From assembly GCA_037349495.1 (NCBI GenBank), contig CP140221.1, positions 248,001 to 312,000 of the forward strand: a stretch of 64,000 nucleotides of DNA, written 5' to 3'. The position numbers and the translations under genes were made by a program. The stretch is from Lotmaria passim (Eukaryota; Euglenozoa; Kinetoplastea; Trypanosomatida; Trypanosomatidae). The notes beneath the pieces were generated by a model, which saw only the letters and a list, made by a program, of their open reading frames with translations, searched no databases and had not been told where the DNA came from. The stretch's first letter is position 1; every line of letters starts with the position of its first letter. Positions 43,193 through 54,097 of this stretch are shown here, one piece after another.

Positions 43193-44942
43193 CGAAGAAC
43201 CAAAAAAAAAAAAAGGCAGAATGTATTTAGAGGCTCTAGAAAGAGAAAGAGTCTGTCGCTGTTTTTTTCTTTTTTATTGTTAGTAATGAAATCCGAAGCA
43301 CTTTTTTTTTTCTATTGTTTGCTCTTTTTTTCATTTTCGATTGTCTCGCTCTGTAGCCTAAGCACTCTTTCTTCTCTTATGTTTTTGTTTTCTGCTAAGA
43401 TAGGAAGCTTGCTGCTAGGCTTTTTTTTTTTTTCCTTTTCTGTTCGTTGGTACTGACCTTGCAGATCAGCTGTTTTTTTTTTTTTTCTCTGTTTTACTCT
43501 CCTTATACTCAACTGGGTTTTTGTTTTCCTCCTCATTCCTCTGTGCGTTTCTCTTGTCTTTTTTTTTTTTGTTATATCTTTTATAGTTATGTCTGCTTTT
43601 TATTTTCTTCTTGTTTTCGTACGAACATCATTAACCACCCCCCCACCTGTAAGAGAATAAAAACGTTCTATACACCGTAATGCAGTGCGATGTGCAAATG
43701 AGTTTTTTTTTTTTTATTGTTGTTTTAATGAAACGCTCCTCCTACCCCCCTTCCCCTGTTGATCTGGGAAGCGTATGTGATACTCCACATCGCGCTGGTT
43801 TTTCTTCTTCTGCTCTTCGTTATGCTTGCTTAAAAACAGCTCTAAGTTTTTTTTCTTTTTTCAAAAGGAAAACAAAGCAGCAGAAAGTCTGTTTAAGCAG
43901 CGAAGCAAAGGCAAGTGGTCCTTATATCTTTTTTTTTTTATACATTCATAGTTTTTTTTTTTTAGTTGTTTCAGCGCTCTGGTTTAGGCTTATACGGATC
44001 TTCTTTTCTTATATTTCATTTGTTTCTTTGCTGTCTATACTGTCTTTCTCCCCTTGCCAGAGCGGGGCCTCTCTGTCTTTTGATTTCGTATAGAGGTGTA
44101 AATTGAAGGTGCTCACCTGCCATAGGGCAGCACTGTCCATTCGCCCAGAACACGGCACTACCATCAGATGTACATTCATGTATCGGTGATGCTGTTTTTT
44201 TTCTTTATTTTTATTTTCATTTTTATTTGTTTATTTATTTATTATTGTTTTTTTTTTTTTACTTGTAGTTATTTCCCTCTGACAAGTATTCATGTGCTTC
44301 CCTTGTGGTTCCTTGCCTTCCCTCGTTCTCCCTGTTTTTTTTTTTTTTCTCCTTTCAGTGTCGTTTCACAGGTGTGCGTTGTTGTAGTGATGCGAGGAAA
44401 CATATATCTCTATATTTCTAGGATTGCACGCAGATGATTCTCTTTTTTTTTTCTTGTTTTCTTTCTTATTGTTTTTTTTTTCTGTTGTCTTTTTTTTTTT
44501 TTTAGTGTAACAGCTTTGTGCCAAACAGTATATATATATGTATTTTTTGTTCCTTCGCCCGTTCTTTTTTTTTTTTTCACCCTTTCCTGTCCTTCTGCGG
44601 TTTTCAAAAGGCTTACCCCACTCCTCTGCCTTTTATTCTGTCGCCAAAGCGTGTCCCTGCCGCCTGATAAACGGCTATTATCATCATAGTAACAACACCA
44701 GAAAAAAAAAAAGTGTTAGCACAGCACCTCCAAAGCTCCTTTACCTTCACGCTTTGCCTTCTTCTCCTCGTCACTCTATACACGACAGGGCCGGGCATTG
44801 CAGAGGTGGTAACAGGCGGAGACCGTGCAGTTCAACGAGTCGCGAGTTTCTGGCAGAGAGAGCGGCAGCAGGAGAGAGGCGATGGGAGAAGCTGAGGGAG
44901 CAGGGAAACGGGGAAAAAAAAAGGAAAACAACAACAACAACA

Positions 44943-44968
<26 letters not shown>
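44943..44968 (+). repeat. (AC)13 microsatellite
   Basis: Thirteen AC units directly after an ACA repeat in the gap before gene F. Confidence 0.93.
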
Positions 44969-44973
<5 letters not shown>

Positions 44974-45085
44974 TAAAAAGGTAGATTTGGACTCTCCAAA
45001 TTGAGCTCGATCGATGTACCACCCAGCTATTATATATTTGAAGCGAAGTGTTGAGTTCGGGCTATTTTTTTTTTCTTGATCTTGA

Positions 45086-45087
<2 letters not shown>

Positions 45088-45120
<33 letters not shown>
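45088..45120. repeat. (TA)16 microsatellite
   Basis: An uninterrupted TA run of 33 bases in the gap between genes E and F. A shorter, interrupted TA run follows at 45436-45466. Confidence 0.94.
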
Positions 45121-45124
<4 letters not shown>

Positions 45125-45435
45125 ATATAATAGCTCCTTTTTTTTTTTTTGGCTCCAACGGTTTTCTATATAGGTATTTCTCCGTTTGGACATTTTTCTG
45201 TTCTTTTTTTTTTTTCCATTTCTTTTGGCGTTCGATACTACTTTATTTCCTCTGTTTTCATTTGTTTTTTCACTATTATTCTATGTACTTGATTATGTAT
45301 TTACATATCAGTGTTTTTTTTTTTTTTTGCTTGGCTATCGTTCAAGTAGTTTCTTTTTTTTTTTTACGAGCGTTTTTTGTAACCTGCTCTCTCTTCTTTT
45401 TCCTTTGGCTTTTGAGAAGCTGGTCTTTCTCTCCC

Positions 45436-45466
<31 letters not shown>

Positions 45467-46059
45467 GTGATTAATGAGCGGACGTATATGTACGTATTAT
45501 GATTATTATTATTCCTGATGGCCTTCTGCTATGCGCTCTGCAGTGTTTATTTTTCTCTATTTTGCTGTTTCTTTTTTTTTTTTGAAGGCTTTAAAGGAAC
45601 TTCTTTCTTCCTCTATCGATTTACATATGCAGGTGCGCATCTGCCTTTTTTTTTTTTTCTCTCTTCTCAGTCTTTCGTGCTTCCTAATACACACTTAGAA
45701 AAGGTAGGCTTTGAAGCCAAATAACAATTAGAAAAGAGAAGAAAAAAGGGTAATGCACTTGACTTTCGCTCTTTTTTTTTTCTTCTTTCTTTCTACTCCT
45801 TTTTTTTTTTTCCTCAGTTTTCATCATCGATCGTTGTCTATGAGGGTAAAATAACTAACAGCGTGAAAGAACATAGAGAGAGAAAGGAAGGGAACGCTTC
45901 TCTCGAAATCAGCCAAATACCAAACAGCTATCATAGTTTCATCTTTTCTTCCTGCCTTCGGTATTATCAGAAAAAGAAAAAAGAAAAAGAAGAAAGAAGG
46001 CGAAAACACGGCACATTGCGGCTTTTCTTGCGTTGATGAGCATGAGTCACAGAAAGTAC

Positions 46060-46072
46060 GGGGGGGGGGGGG
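46060..46072 (+). other. G13 homopolymer
   Basis: Thirteen consecutive G on the + strand inside an otherwise T/A-rich gap. The only comparable run is the G12 at 1762-1773 in the presumed transcription start region. It may be a length-variable tract. Confidence 0.9.
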
Positions 46073-47425
46073 AGGAGTCGGCTTTACATCAACTATCGTT
46101 TTTGATGTTGTGCTCCTTTTGCATAATTTCGAGCAGCTGTCTTGCCAGCACGACCGTTGCCTGGCAGCCATTTTCGGCTGTTCAAAAGCAAAATGGAAAA
46201 ATCAACAGAAAAAGAAAACAACAACAACAACAACAACTGTTTCTCTTCCTTACTCTTCTGCTCTCTCTACTTTTTTTCCCTTTCAAATAACTCTGTGGCT
46301 GCTGCTTCGTTCCTTAGATTAACACTTAAATAAAAGAAAATATAAAAAAAGCTCCTTTTTTTTTCTCTCTCAAACACTCCTGCTATTTTATTTTTTTATT
46401 TTGTTTTCACGTTTTTCTCTCTATTTCTACGGTCGTTCTTCTTTTACGTGGTTCTTTTACGCATTGTGTTTAGCCGCTTTCGCCTCGTGAAAAGCAAACA
46501 CAGGTCGTCAAAGAAAGAGGAAAAAGGAACGAAAAAAGGAGAACCGAGGTAAAGATCGGAATACAAGTTCTGGCATCTACTCTCGCCCGCTTTAGCGGAT
46601 TCTGTCTGTCTGGCGCTTCTTGAGAGGAAGAAAAAGAAAAAAAAAAAAGAAGCGAAACGCTCACACCGACACTGACCCGATAATAGAAAATACGGCCTTG
46701 ATTGACTATATCCTTCTTGCTATATATATATATATATATATCTCGTATTTCTGTTCTAGAGCTCCTTTCTTTTTTTTTTTTGCTTTTTTTTTTTCTGTTT
46801 GCCAGCCTGCAACTGCGATTACTGCTGTCTTCCACTTCTCGTTTTTTTGCACGCAGCTGCGGAAAGGAAAAAGCAACACCAACTCTCTTAGGAGTGACAG
46901 AGGGGGGAAAAAAGAAGAAGAAGCAGATAAAGCACGAACGAGTGATCAGGGTTGCTAAGCACGTAGTCTGTGCTTCTTCTGCACAACTTCGGTTCTGCAT
47001 TTCCTTAAAGAGCGTAAAGTATACATAGAAAAAGTGCTTCTTACCTCTTTTTTATTTTATTTTCTGCCCTTTTTTCTTTGTTGCCTTTGCGTGTTTTTCT
47101 CCCTCTCTTTCTTTTTTTTTTTTTGTGTGTGTCATTATTTCAAGCTAAGCGAAATAAACAACTCTTTGCTTTTCCTATACGTAAATATACAAGTATATAT
47201 ACTGTTGCTGGTTTTCGTTTTCCTGCTTTTTTTTTTCTCCTCTTTCCGCTTTTTTTTTTCCCCTTCTTCTGCTCTTGTGTTTTTTTTTTTTCCGTCGTGC
47301 TTTTGAGGCGCCAGAGAAACCAGCTACAGCCCTCCCCCTGTAGAACTGGGTGCCCTGTGTGTGTGCGTGTGTACGTCCGACTCAGGCAGCTTTTTCCCAT
47401 CGTGCAACTCCTGCATTTCTCTCTC

Positions 47426-47452
47426 TTTTTTTTTTTTTGTACCATCGCTGAG
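47426..47452 (+). promoter_or_regulatory. Predicted trans-splice acceptor for gene F
   Basis: A T13 run (47426-47438) is followed by the first AG at 47451-47452, predicting a 159-nt 5' UTR before the ATG at 47612. Confidence 0.55.
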
Positions 47453-47611
47453 CTCACGCGGTGCTTCTTGTCGACCCTATACGCTGCCGCTTTGACGAGA
47501 GAGAGAGTGAAAGAGCTTGCAATCGGAAACCTCAAAAGGTGGGAAATCGGACACACACACACACAAAAAAAAAAAAGATAAGAAAGAACCGAAGCGGGAC
47601 AGAGAGCAACG

Positions 47612-49234
47612 ATGAGCAGCTGGACTAACTTTACACAGAACATGCAGTACCACCCCATGGACGCCGCAGCCGCCACGCCGTCACCCCTCACCTTCTCGCT
47701 GCGCTGCGACGGCTCTCGCGCAGAGCAGCAGCAGCAGCAACAACCGTCCACGTCTCTCAACAACAACAATATAACATCATGCTTGAGCACGATGTCTCAT
47801 GAGACCGACTTCTCCGCCTGTCAAGTCTGCGACCAGCACACCGACGACATCTCCCCTTCCAGCCACGGTTTCCTGCTGTCGGAGGATGTCACGGTTGGCG
47901 CCCTCTCCCCTGCCACCACCGCCATGACAAGTCTTTTACAGCCGCCGGGACTCAACAACAGCGTGACGATGACAACGACGACCACCACCACCACCGCAGC
48001 CACCACCCCAACCATCGTGGCGACCACGAATGCGAGCGCCAGTGCGGCAGGCTACGGAGCCGTGAATGAGGCGATGGACAACGCAATGAGTGAGCAGTTC
48101 TTCACGACGACCGGCACGAGGGCCGACATCAGTGTGACGCCGTTGTCGGTGCTCCACTGCGCCGTGGCAGCCGCCACCGATCTGCCATCGTTGCCGCAGG
48201 CCCCGAGCGAGGCTGAGGCTGCTGCTGCTGCGGCGGCGATGGATACACGACGGGAGGTCACCACACTGGCGAAGTCGGTCTCTTCGAAGGATATCCCGCA
48301 GCCAAACTCCACCGACGATGAGGCTGAGGCTGACATCCAGATGGCGGCCGGACGTGACGGGAGTGAAACGCATGTCCACTGTTCACGAGACCATCACTCC
48401 ACCTCTGCTACTGCTGCTGCTAGACACCCCCAGCACCACTGCCGTGATCACTGCGATTTGCAGCCGGGGTCACTGCAGGTGCACTGGTGCTGCCCCGCAC
48501 ACTGGCGCGCCGCTCGACGGATGGAGCGGGGCGTGCAGGCGCCAGCCGCGGTGACCATGGGAGAGACGGAGGAGGACGGCGATGGCCGTGGTGGTGCGGC
48601 AGTGGCGATGCGGGACGTGTACTGTGTCTTGGCCCAGGCGAAGCGGCCGCGCCGCGACGAGGGCAGCGACGGCGACGTCGCCACGCCGCGACCGGCGCGT
48701 GTGTCGGAGACTACGATACACCTCTGTCCCGGACACAGGTCCAAGATCGCAGCCGCGCAGCTGGCGGTGCGCTCGTTGCCGCCCTCTGTCGCCGTATCGG
48801 TGCCATCTGCGGCCGCGCCGCTGCCCCGCTGCGAGTTCTGCGGGAAGGCGGTGGCGCTGCTACGCGATGACGACGATGAGACGACGGATGAGAAGGTGCG
48901 GTGTGGCACGGCGCTGCTGGCGAGGGCTGTCGCACGGGACGATGACACCGCAGACGCCTCGCCGACAAAGCTGCGCCGCCTGAGGGGGCGTGCGGGTGTT
49001 TTGTCTTCCTCATCGTCGTCCGTGTCGCCTCGCAAGGCGGCCCAGCCTCGCATCGCCGCATCAAACGCGAGCATGCATGGCTCCTGCACGACGAGTGGGG
49101 GAGTGTCGACTCGCATGCCGCTTTTTTCATCGGACTCGTCTGCGAGTCTGGATGGGGCGGAGGCGGGCGCGTGTGCGGCATGTTCGTCGAGTTTGCGAGA
49201 TGCAGCAATGCTGGCGGCTGTGACGATGCTCTAA
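47612..49234 (+). CDS. Gene F: Cys/His-cluster protein with split ERGVQ module
   Basis: A 540-residue protein of no recognised family. It has several Cys/His pairs suited to zinc binding: C70-x2-C73-x2-H76; C277 and C281 with nearby His; C293, C294 and H297; C372-x2-H375; and C407-x2-C410 (RCEFCGKA). It has an N-terminal Q6 run and T121-T128. A basic Arg-rich stretch (AKRPRRDEGSD) lies near 343-353 and an acidic DDDDE patch near 418. Block 1 reads RRMERGVQ (from M304). Block 2 is displaced to the extreme C-terminus (RDAAMLAAVTML, 529-540), with about 215 residues, including two Cys/His pairs, between the blocks. The last residues align well with gene E. Zinc binding is inferred from spacing only. 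No membrane segment is seen. Confidence 0.87.
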   Translation: MSSWTNFTQNMQYHPMDAAAATPSPLTFSLRCDGSRAEQQQQQQPSTSLNNNNITSCLSTMSHETDFSACQVCDQHTDDISPSSHGFLLSEDVTVGALSPATTAMTSLLQPPGLNNSVTMTTTTTTTTAATTPTIVATTNASASAAGYGAVNEAMDNAMSEQFFTTTGTRADISVTPLSVLHCAVAAATDLPSLPQAPSEAEAAAAAAAMDTRREVTTLAKSVSSKDIPQPNSTDDEAEADIQMAAGRDGSETHVHCSRDHHSTSATAAARHPQHHCRDHCDLQPGSLQVHWCCPAHWRAARRMERGVQAPAAVTMGETEEDGDGRGGAAVAMRDVYCVLAQAKRPRRDEGSDGDVATPRPARVSETTIHLCPGHRSKIAAAQLAVRSLPPSVAVSVPSAAAPLPRCEFCGKAVALLRDDDDETTDEKVRCGTALLARAVARDDDTADASPTKLRRLRGRAGVLSSSSSSVSPRKAAQPRIAASNASMHGSCTTSGGVSTRMPLFSSDSSASLDGAEAGACAACSSSLRDAAMLAAVTML

Positions 49235-49447
49235 GAGCTTTTTTTTTTTTTGTTCTTCGTTGCAGCGGTCTGGGCAGACCGCCTCTTCATGATCATCATC
49301 ACACTGTGATGGCTAAACCTCTTCTTTTTTCTTTTTCTTTTTCCTTTTTTTTTTTTTGATATATACAGTTTTTTTTTTTTTGTTGCCTAAAAAACAATTG
49401 TGTTTTTATGTGTTTTTTTTCTTCTTTGTCTTTTTTCTTCTTGGCTT

Positions 49448-49494
<47 letters not shown>
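49448..49494. repeat. TA tract
   Basis: A 47-base TA-rich run with one C at 49460, in the gap after gene F. Confidence 0.93.
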
Positions 49495-49497
<3 letters not shown>

Positions 49498-49918
49498 GTT
49501 ATGTATGTATATACATATCTTCACGCAGATGGTCCTTTTTTGTATCTTGAACGGAGTCCAGCAGCTGAAAAGTACAATGAAGAAGCGGTTCACCTCCATC
49601 CGTGTCTCCCCTCTTTTTTTTTTTTTCCTTTATTAAGTTTGGTGTGACCTATTTGTATATGTGCCCTCTCTCTCTCTATAGCTCTCTATTTACATGTGTA
49701 GGTATAGTTATTTGTCTGGTGCTTCGCGATGTTTCTTGGGCCTTGTTTTCTGCCTTCTCTTTCCCTGTCTTACGCACCTTATACACCTACTCCTGAAAAA
49801 AACACAGGGCCCCCTCCAAAAAAAAAAAAAAACGACTATTGTGTGTAATTTAATCTCTTTTTTTTTTTCGTGTTCGAGTCTCTTTCCCTACTCCTTCTTT
49901 TTTCTTTCCTGTTTTCCC

Positions 49919-49944
49919 ACTATGGCGCACGTGTGCGCCATAGT
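49919..49944. repeat. Perfect 26-nt inverted repeat
   Basis: ACTATGGCGCAC (49919-49930), a 2-nt centre, and GTGCGCCATAGT (49933-49944) are exact reverse complements. It sits in T-rich sequence but is itself GC-rich. Twelve perfect pairs with this spacing are expected by chance about 0.004 times in 64 kb. It could be a dyad binding site, a cruciform or a transcript hairpin. Confidence 0.9.
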
Positions 49945-52900
49945 TTCTCTTTTATTATACATACAGCCTTTGCTGATGTGCCAGTGCGCCTATTGGTCTC
50001 GCATTTATTTATGTGCGATTATTCTTTAGTTAACTTTATCGAAAAGCAAAGCTGCTTTCTATTTTTTTTTTTCGTTTTAGTTGTTCCAGTACTATGCACT
50101 CTTTTTTGCTTCTCATTTTTTTTTTTTGTTTACTTGTATGTCGTTTTAAGAGGTTGGCGCGCTCTTAAGCTCTTCAGAGTTTCTTCCACATGTTCTATCT
50201 CTTCCTTTTTTCTTTTTATGCCTATCTACAAAGCTAGCCGCCACACCTTTGGAGATGTTACTCCTTTTTTTTTTTTGTGTCTGCGTGCTTTTACATTTTT
50301 TTTCCCCTCCCCTATACTCGCTTTGCCTTTTTTCCTTGTCCGTTTTTTGTCTCCTGTAAGCCGACTTTTTCAGCTTGGCTCTAAACTAAAAAAGAAAAGG
50401 GGAAACATAATCTGATTTTATTTTTCTTGTGAAGGATGTCTAACAAGCACCTCTGCGCATCATGTGTGTCTTTTTTCCTCCTGACTTGTTACATAGAGAA
50501 ACAGTAAACCGAATACACCTTCCCCCCACCTCCAACACCACACCACATGGGGCATTCTATGTTGGCTCAGCGAAGGACCCCATCATGCGTTATATATATA
50601 AAGGTGCGTTTATTCCAACGCGCTCTTTTTTCATAGTCACCTGCGTTACTTTTTTTTTCGGTTTTTTTTTTTTACCAACAGTTGTTTATTTATTTCAACA
50701 GCACTCCCAGTGTGCTTAAACAGAATATACACATGTACATACACACACGCATATATACATATATAAATATACATATACGCATATATGTATATATACAGAC
50801 AGGCAACAATGCTGGCAAAAAAAAAAAAAAAGCTGAAAAAGTGACTTTTCATAGATTTCCCCGGATGGCCCTTTTTTTTTTTTCTTTCCGGAGGTACATT
50901 CCACGCTTTTCGGAAGATAGACGTACTATGCACACCTGGACCACATTTTTCCTGTTTTTTTTTTTTTTCTTCAGGTTTAATCCTGAGCAAGTCTTTCACG
51001 GCTTTTTTTTTTTTTCCCTTTTCCCTTCGAACGCACTCGTCTCCAGACGTTTAAGACGGGAGCTTCGACAGCCTCTATAGCTTTTTCTTATGCTTCTATT
51101 TTTTTTTTTTTGCTATATTTAATGAAAACACAAAAAAAAAAAAACAAACAAACAAACAAGAACAAAAAAAAAAAAGGTACCCTTTTTCTTTGTGTCTTGC
51201 TTATGTTTCGATATACTTACTATATTTGTTTTTTTTTTTTTCTATATCTTCAGCGGTTTTTCCTGCGACCCTCTCTTTTTTCTTTTTTATAACTTTATGT
51301 CGAAGTGTTTTACATACTTCTGGAGCTTTACTTTGTGAAACCTGTTATCTCTTTTTTTTTTTTTTTACTTGAAAGCATGCATATGATTTGTGTTTTTTTT
51401 TTTTTCTACACTCCGAGGACGGCCTGCCGCCCTTCTTGTTGCTGACTGTTCACAAGCGCATGAGTGAACGGTTGAAGACCTCTCTCTTTGTTTTTTCTCT
51501 TGTTTTATTTTCATCTTCTCCCTTTCTCGGGTCGGAATGTGTATTCGCGATATCCTTGCACACCGTTTTTACGTTACATATGTATATATATGTATGTAGT
51601 CCGTTTTGTCTGTTCTTACGCCTTGAAAGCGTTTTTGTTTCCTCTTATGGTGCTCACTAGGACATTACCTTTAGCAGTGCTGAAGCGCTTATTTTATCTT
51701 TTTTTTTTTGTTATTATCTGCTTCAGAAGAGCTACTGGTGTGCTTCGTTCGAGTAAGCTGCTTCCTTTCACTATATATTCCCGAACCTTTTTTTTTGTTT
51801 ATTTCCTTCCTGTAGTTTCGTTCTGTGACAACCGAAGCGGACTTATTCTCGCCCTTACATGCTTCTCTCCTCTTTTTTTTTTTAAGCTTTAGATGCGCCG
51901 GTTTCTGGGTCTCATAAACAGGAAATGATGGCTCTGTATTCACGGATGTGTGGTCCGATCGTTTCTATTTTACTTGAGCACCTCAGCCACTGCGCCTCTT
52001 CTTCAGAAAAAGGAAGTTCTTTTTTTTTTTTTTGGCTACTCTCTCTCTCTCACTGATAGGAACGGCTTACGCAACTACACGTGGCATGTCCTTCTCACAT
52101 GAAGCAGAGAGAGAAGCTGTGCAGCTTAACGTAGTTTTCCTCCCCCCTTTTTTTGCAATATTAACTATGCCTTTTTTTTTTTTTCGTTTACTCTACTCGA
52201 TGACGTTGTGTGTTTTTTTTTTTTACTGCTCTATTTGTTTTGTTTTATTGTATAAGAGAGAAGAAAAAAAAGCACACAATTGCTCAGTATTGGGTATTCC
52301 TTATATCATGACTGGGCTTTTTGACGGACCTGCATCCGCCCCTCTTTTTTTTTTCTTTGCTCGCAGTCACCCCGCTTGTCCCTTTTCCGTCTTTCTTTTT
52401 TTTTTTTTCAGTTTCTTTTACCTGAACACGACAGTTCAAGTGCTCTGTACTACAACCAAAACACTCTTTGCTTTTGTTATTACTATCCTATATACACACG
52501 CACACGACCCTTGTAACTGATATGATTGTTATTATTGTGTTTCTCGTTTGCGACTCGAAGCTTGGAGGTGGGGTCTTCTCACCTGCACTGGGTATACACG
52601 ACGACAACAACAGTAAAGAAATAAAAGAGAGAAAAAAGAACGAGAACAGAAGAAAGAATAAAACGAGCTCTTACTCTGATGCAAACATTATAGCTGTTGA
52701 CAGAGAACGAAATAAGTGGGATTGCGCAGTGCTTCTGTGCGACACAGAACCAGTCGAGCAACGGGCACGATTTTCAGCTCGTGCTGCTTGTTTTTTTTCC
52801 CCTTCCGTTTCTCTTTTTTTTTTTTTTGAAAGCCAGAAACTAGAGTGTCGCGAGTTAGGAGATTTTGACCGTTACCACGCGAAGGATTGAAATGGCTACA

Positions 52901-54000
52901 ACGGGAAGGAACACAAGGTGGATTGCGTTTTCATCGTGAAGCGATGTTCTTTTTTTTTTTTCTCTCCTTTTCCGACAACCGCTGTCGTACTCTCTATGCG
53001 TTACTTCTGCAACTTTCGTACACATGCACCTATTCTTCTTCTTCTACCTCTTTCTTCGTGGCGTGTCGTTTTTTTATTATTATTGATAATTCTGTTTCTT
53101 CTAATAAGGTCAGGGTAAAGGGGACAAAACTACATCACTACAGCAGCCTTTTCAATTGAAAGAGCCTTCTGGTATCTATATCCATATATATATATATACT
53201 TGCATATAAAACATATAGAGTTATTTACATCACTGATAGCATACACAGAACGCTGAAGAGGTTCTTTTCCCCTAAAAAAAAAAAAAGTGGTGCTTTGAAG
53301 AGCGACAACGACAGGGGGGAGCTGCATGCTAAAGGGAGACTGACAAGCACTTCTCCTTCTTCCTTCCTACGGCTCGTCTTGACAAGCATAGCGTTGTCTT
53401 CGCTTTTCAGTTTTCTTCATTTTTTTTTTTTTATCCGCACGTCGGCTCTGCGCATTCATCACGAGACGTACGCGTGGTTTTTCCTCTTTTTTTTTTTTAA
53501 GTGGGGAGGGGGGGAAAGACTGACTCCTACTATTATTGTTATTGGAGTGTACGTGTCTCTTCTCCATCTCCGCCGAACTACATTGATATATATATATATT
53601 TTTTTTTTTTCTGTTTCTGCTTTTTGTTTATTTATTTTTATTTTTTTTTTTTAATCAAAGACAAGTAACATACATCCGTGTTTATTGCTCCATTTTTTTT
53701 CTTTTTTTGTGTGTGTGGTTTGCTAGTTCCACCTTTCAAAAAGGCAAGACATAAAAAAACACACACACACGTAGGATCGCATCCCCGGTAGATAGAGTTC
53801 ATCATAGATTTGTGCTCACAAGCACGCTGGCAAGACCTTTTTTTAAATAAGAAAACACACACTTTTCCTGCGCAACGCAGCATCGTCGTTACTTTTTTTT
53901 CTTTTTCTTTTTTGTATTTTATTTCATAACAAATAAAAAGAAAAGAAAACTGAGCGTTTCTCAACGATCGTGTCGTGCGTTCCAAACATCTAACGTGTGC

Positions 54001-54097
54001 CTTTTTTTTTTTCTCCCCCTGTGTGTGTGTGTGTCTGTGGGCGTGTCCGCGTGTTGAATGTCACACCCCAACGCACATCCCTCGCGCGGCCTGCCAG
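54001..54097 (+). promoter_or_regulatory. Pyrimidine tract whose first AG lies inside the annotated start of gene G
   Basis: A T-rich tract (54002-54019) and a GT tract (54021-54034) contain no AG before the ATG at 54058. The first AG is at 54096-54097. If it is used, translation would begin at the ATG at 54103 (Met16). An acceptor upstream of the tract would allow the longer form. Confidence 0.5.

Larger units (their letters stand above)
43193..47611 (+). other. 4.4-kb gap: UTR / intergenic sequence, no gene seen
   Basis: This stretch is rich in T runs, with TA tracts at 45088-45120 and 45436-45466, (AC)13 at 44943-44968 and a G13 run at 46060-46072. A non-T-rich island at about 44090-44165 can fold into small hairpins (AGGTG/CACCT and CTGCC/GGCAG at 44107-44130), but these are short and could be chance. 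The open frames here come from homopolymers. Confidence 0.6.
49235..54057 (+). other. 4.8-kb gap: UTR / intergenic sequence, no gene seen
   Basis: This stretch contains a small inverted repeat (GCGGTCTG/CAGACCGC, 49265-49282) 31 bases after the gene F stop, a TA tract at 49448-49494, the 26-nt perfect inverted repeat at 49919-49944, AAAC repeats near 51142-51158 and many T8-T14 runs. Open frames of up to 162 codons are T-run artefacts. Confidence 0.6.
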
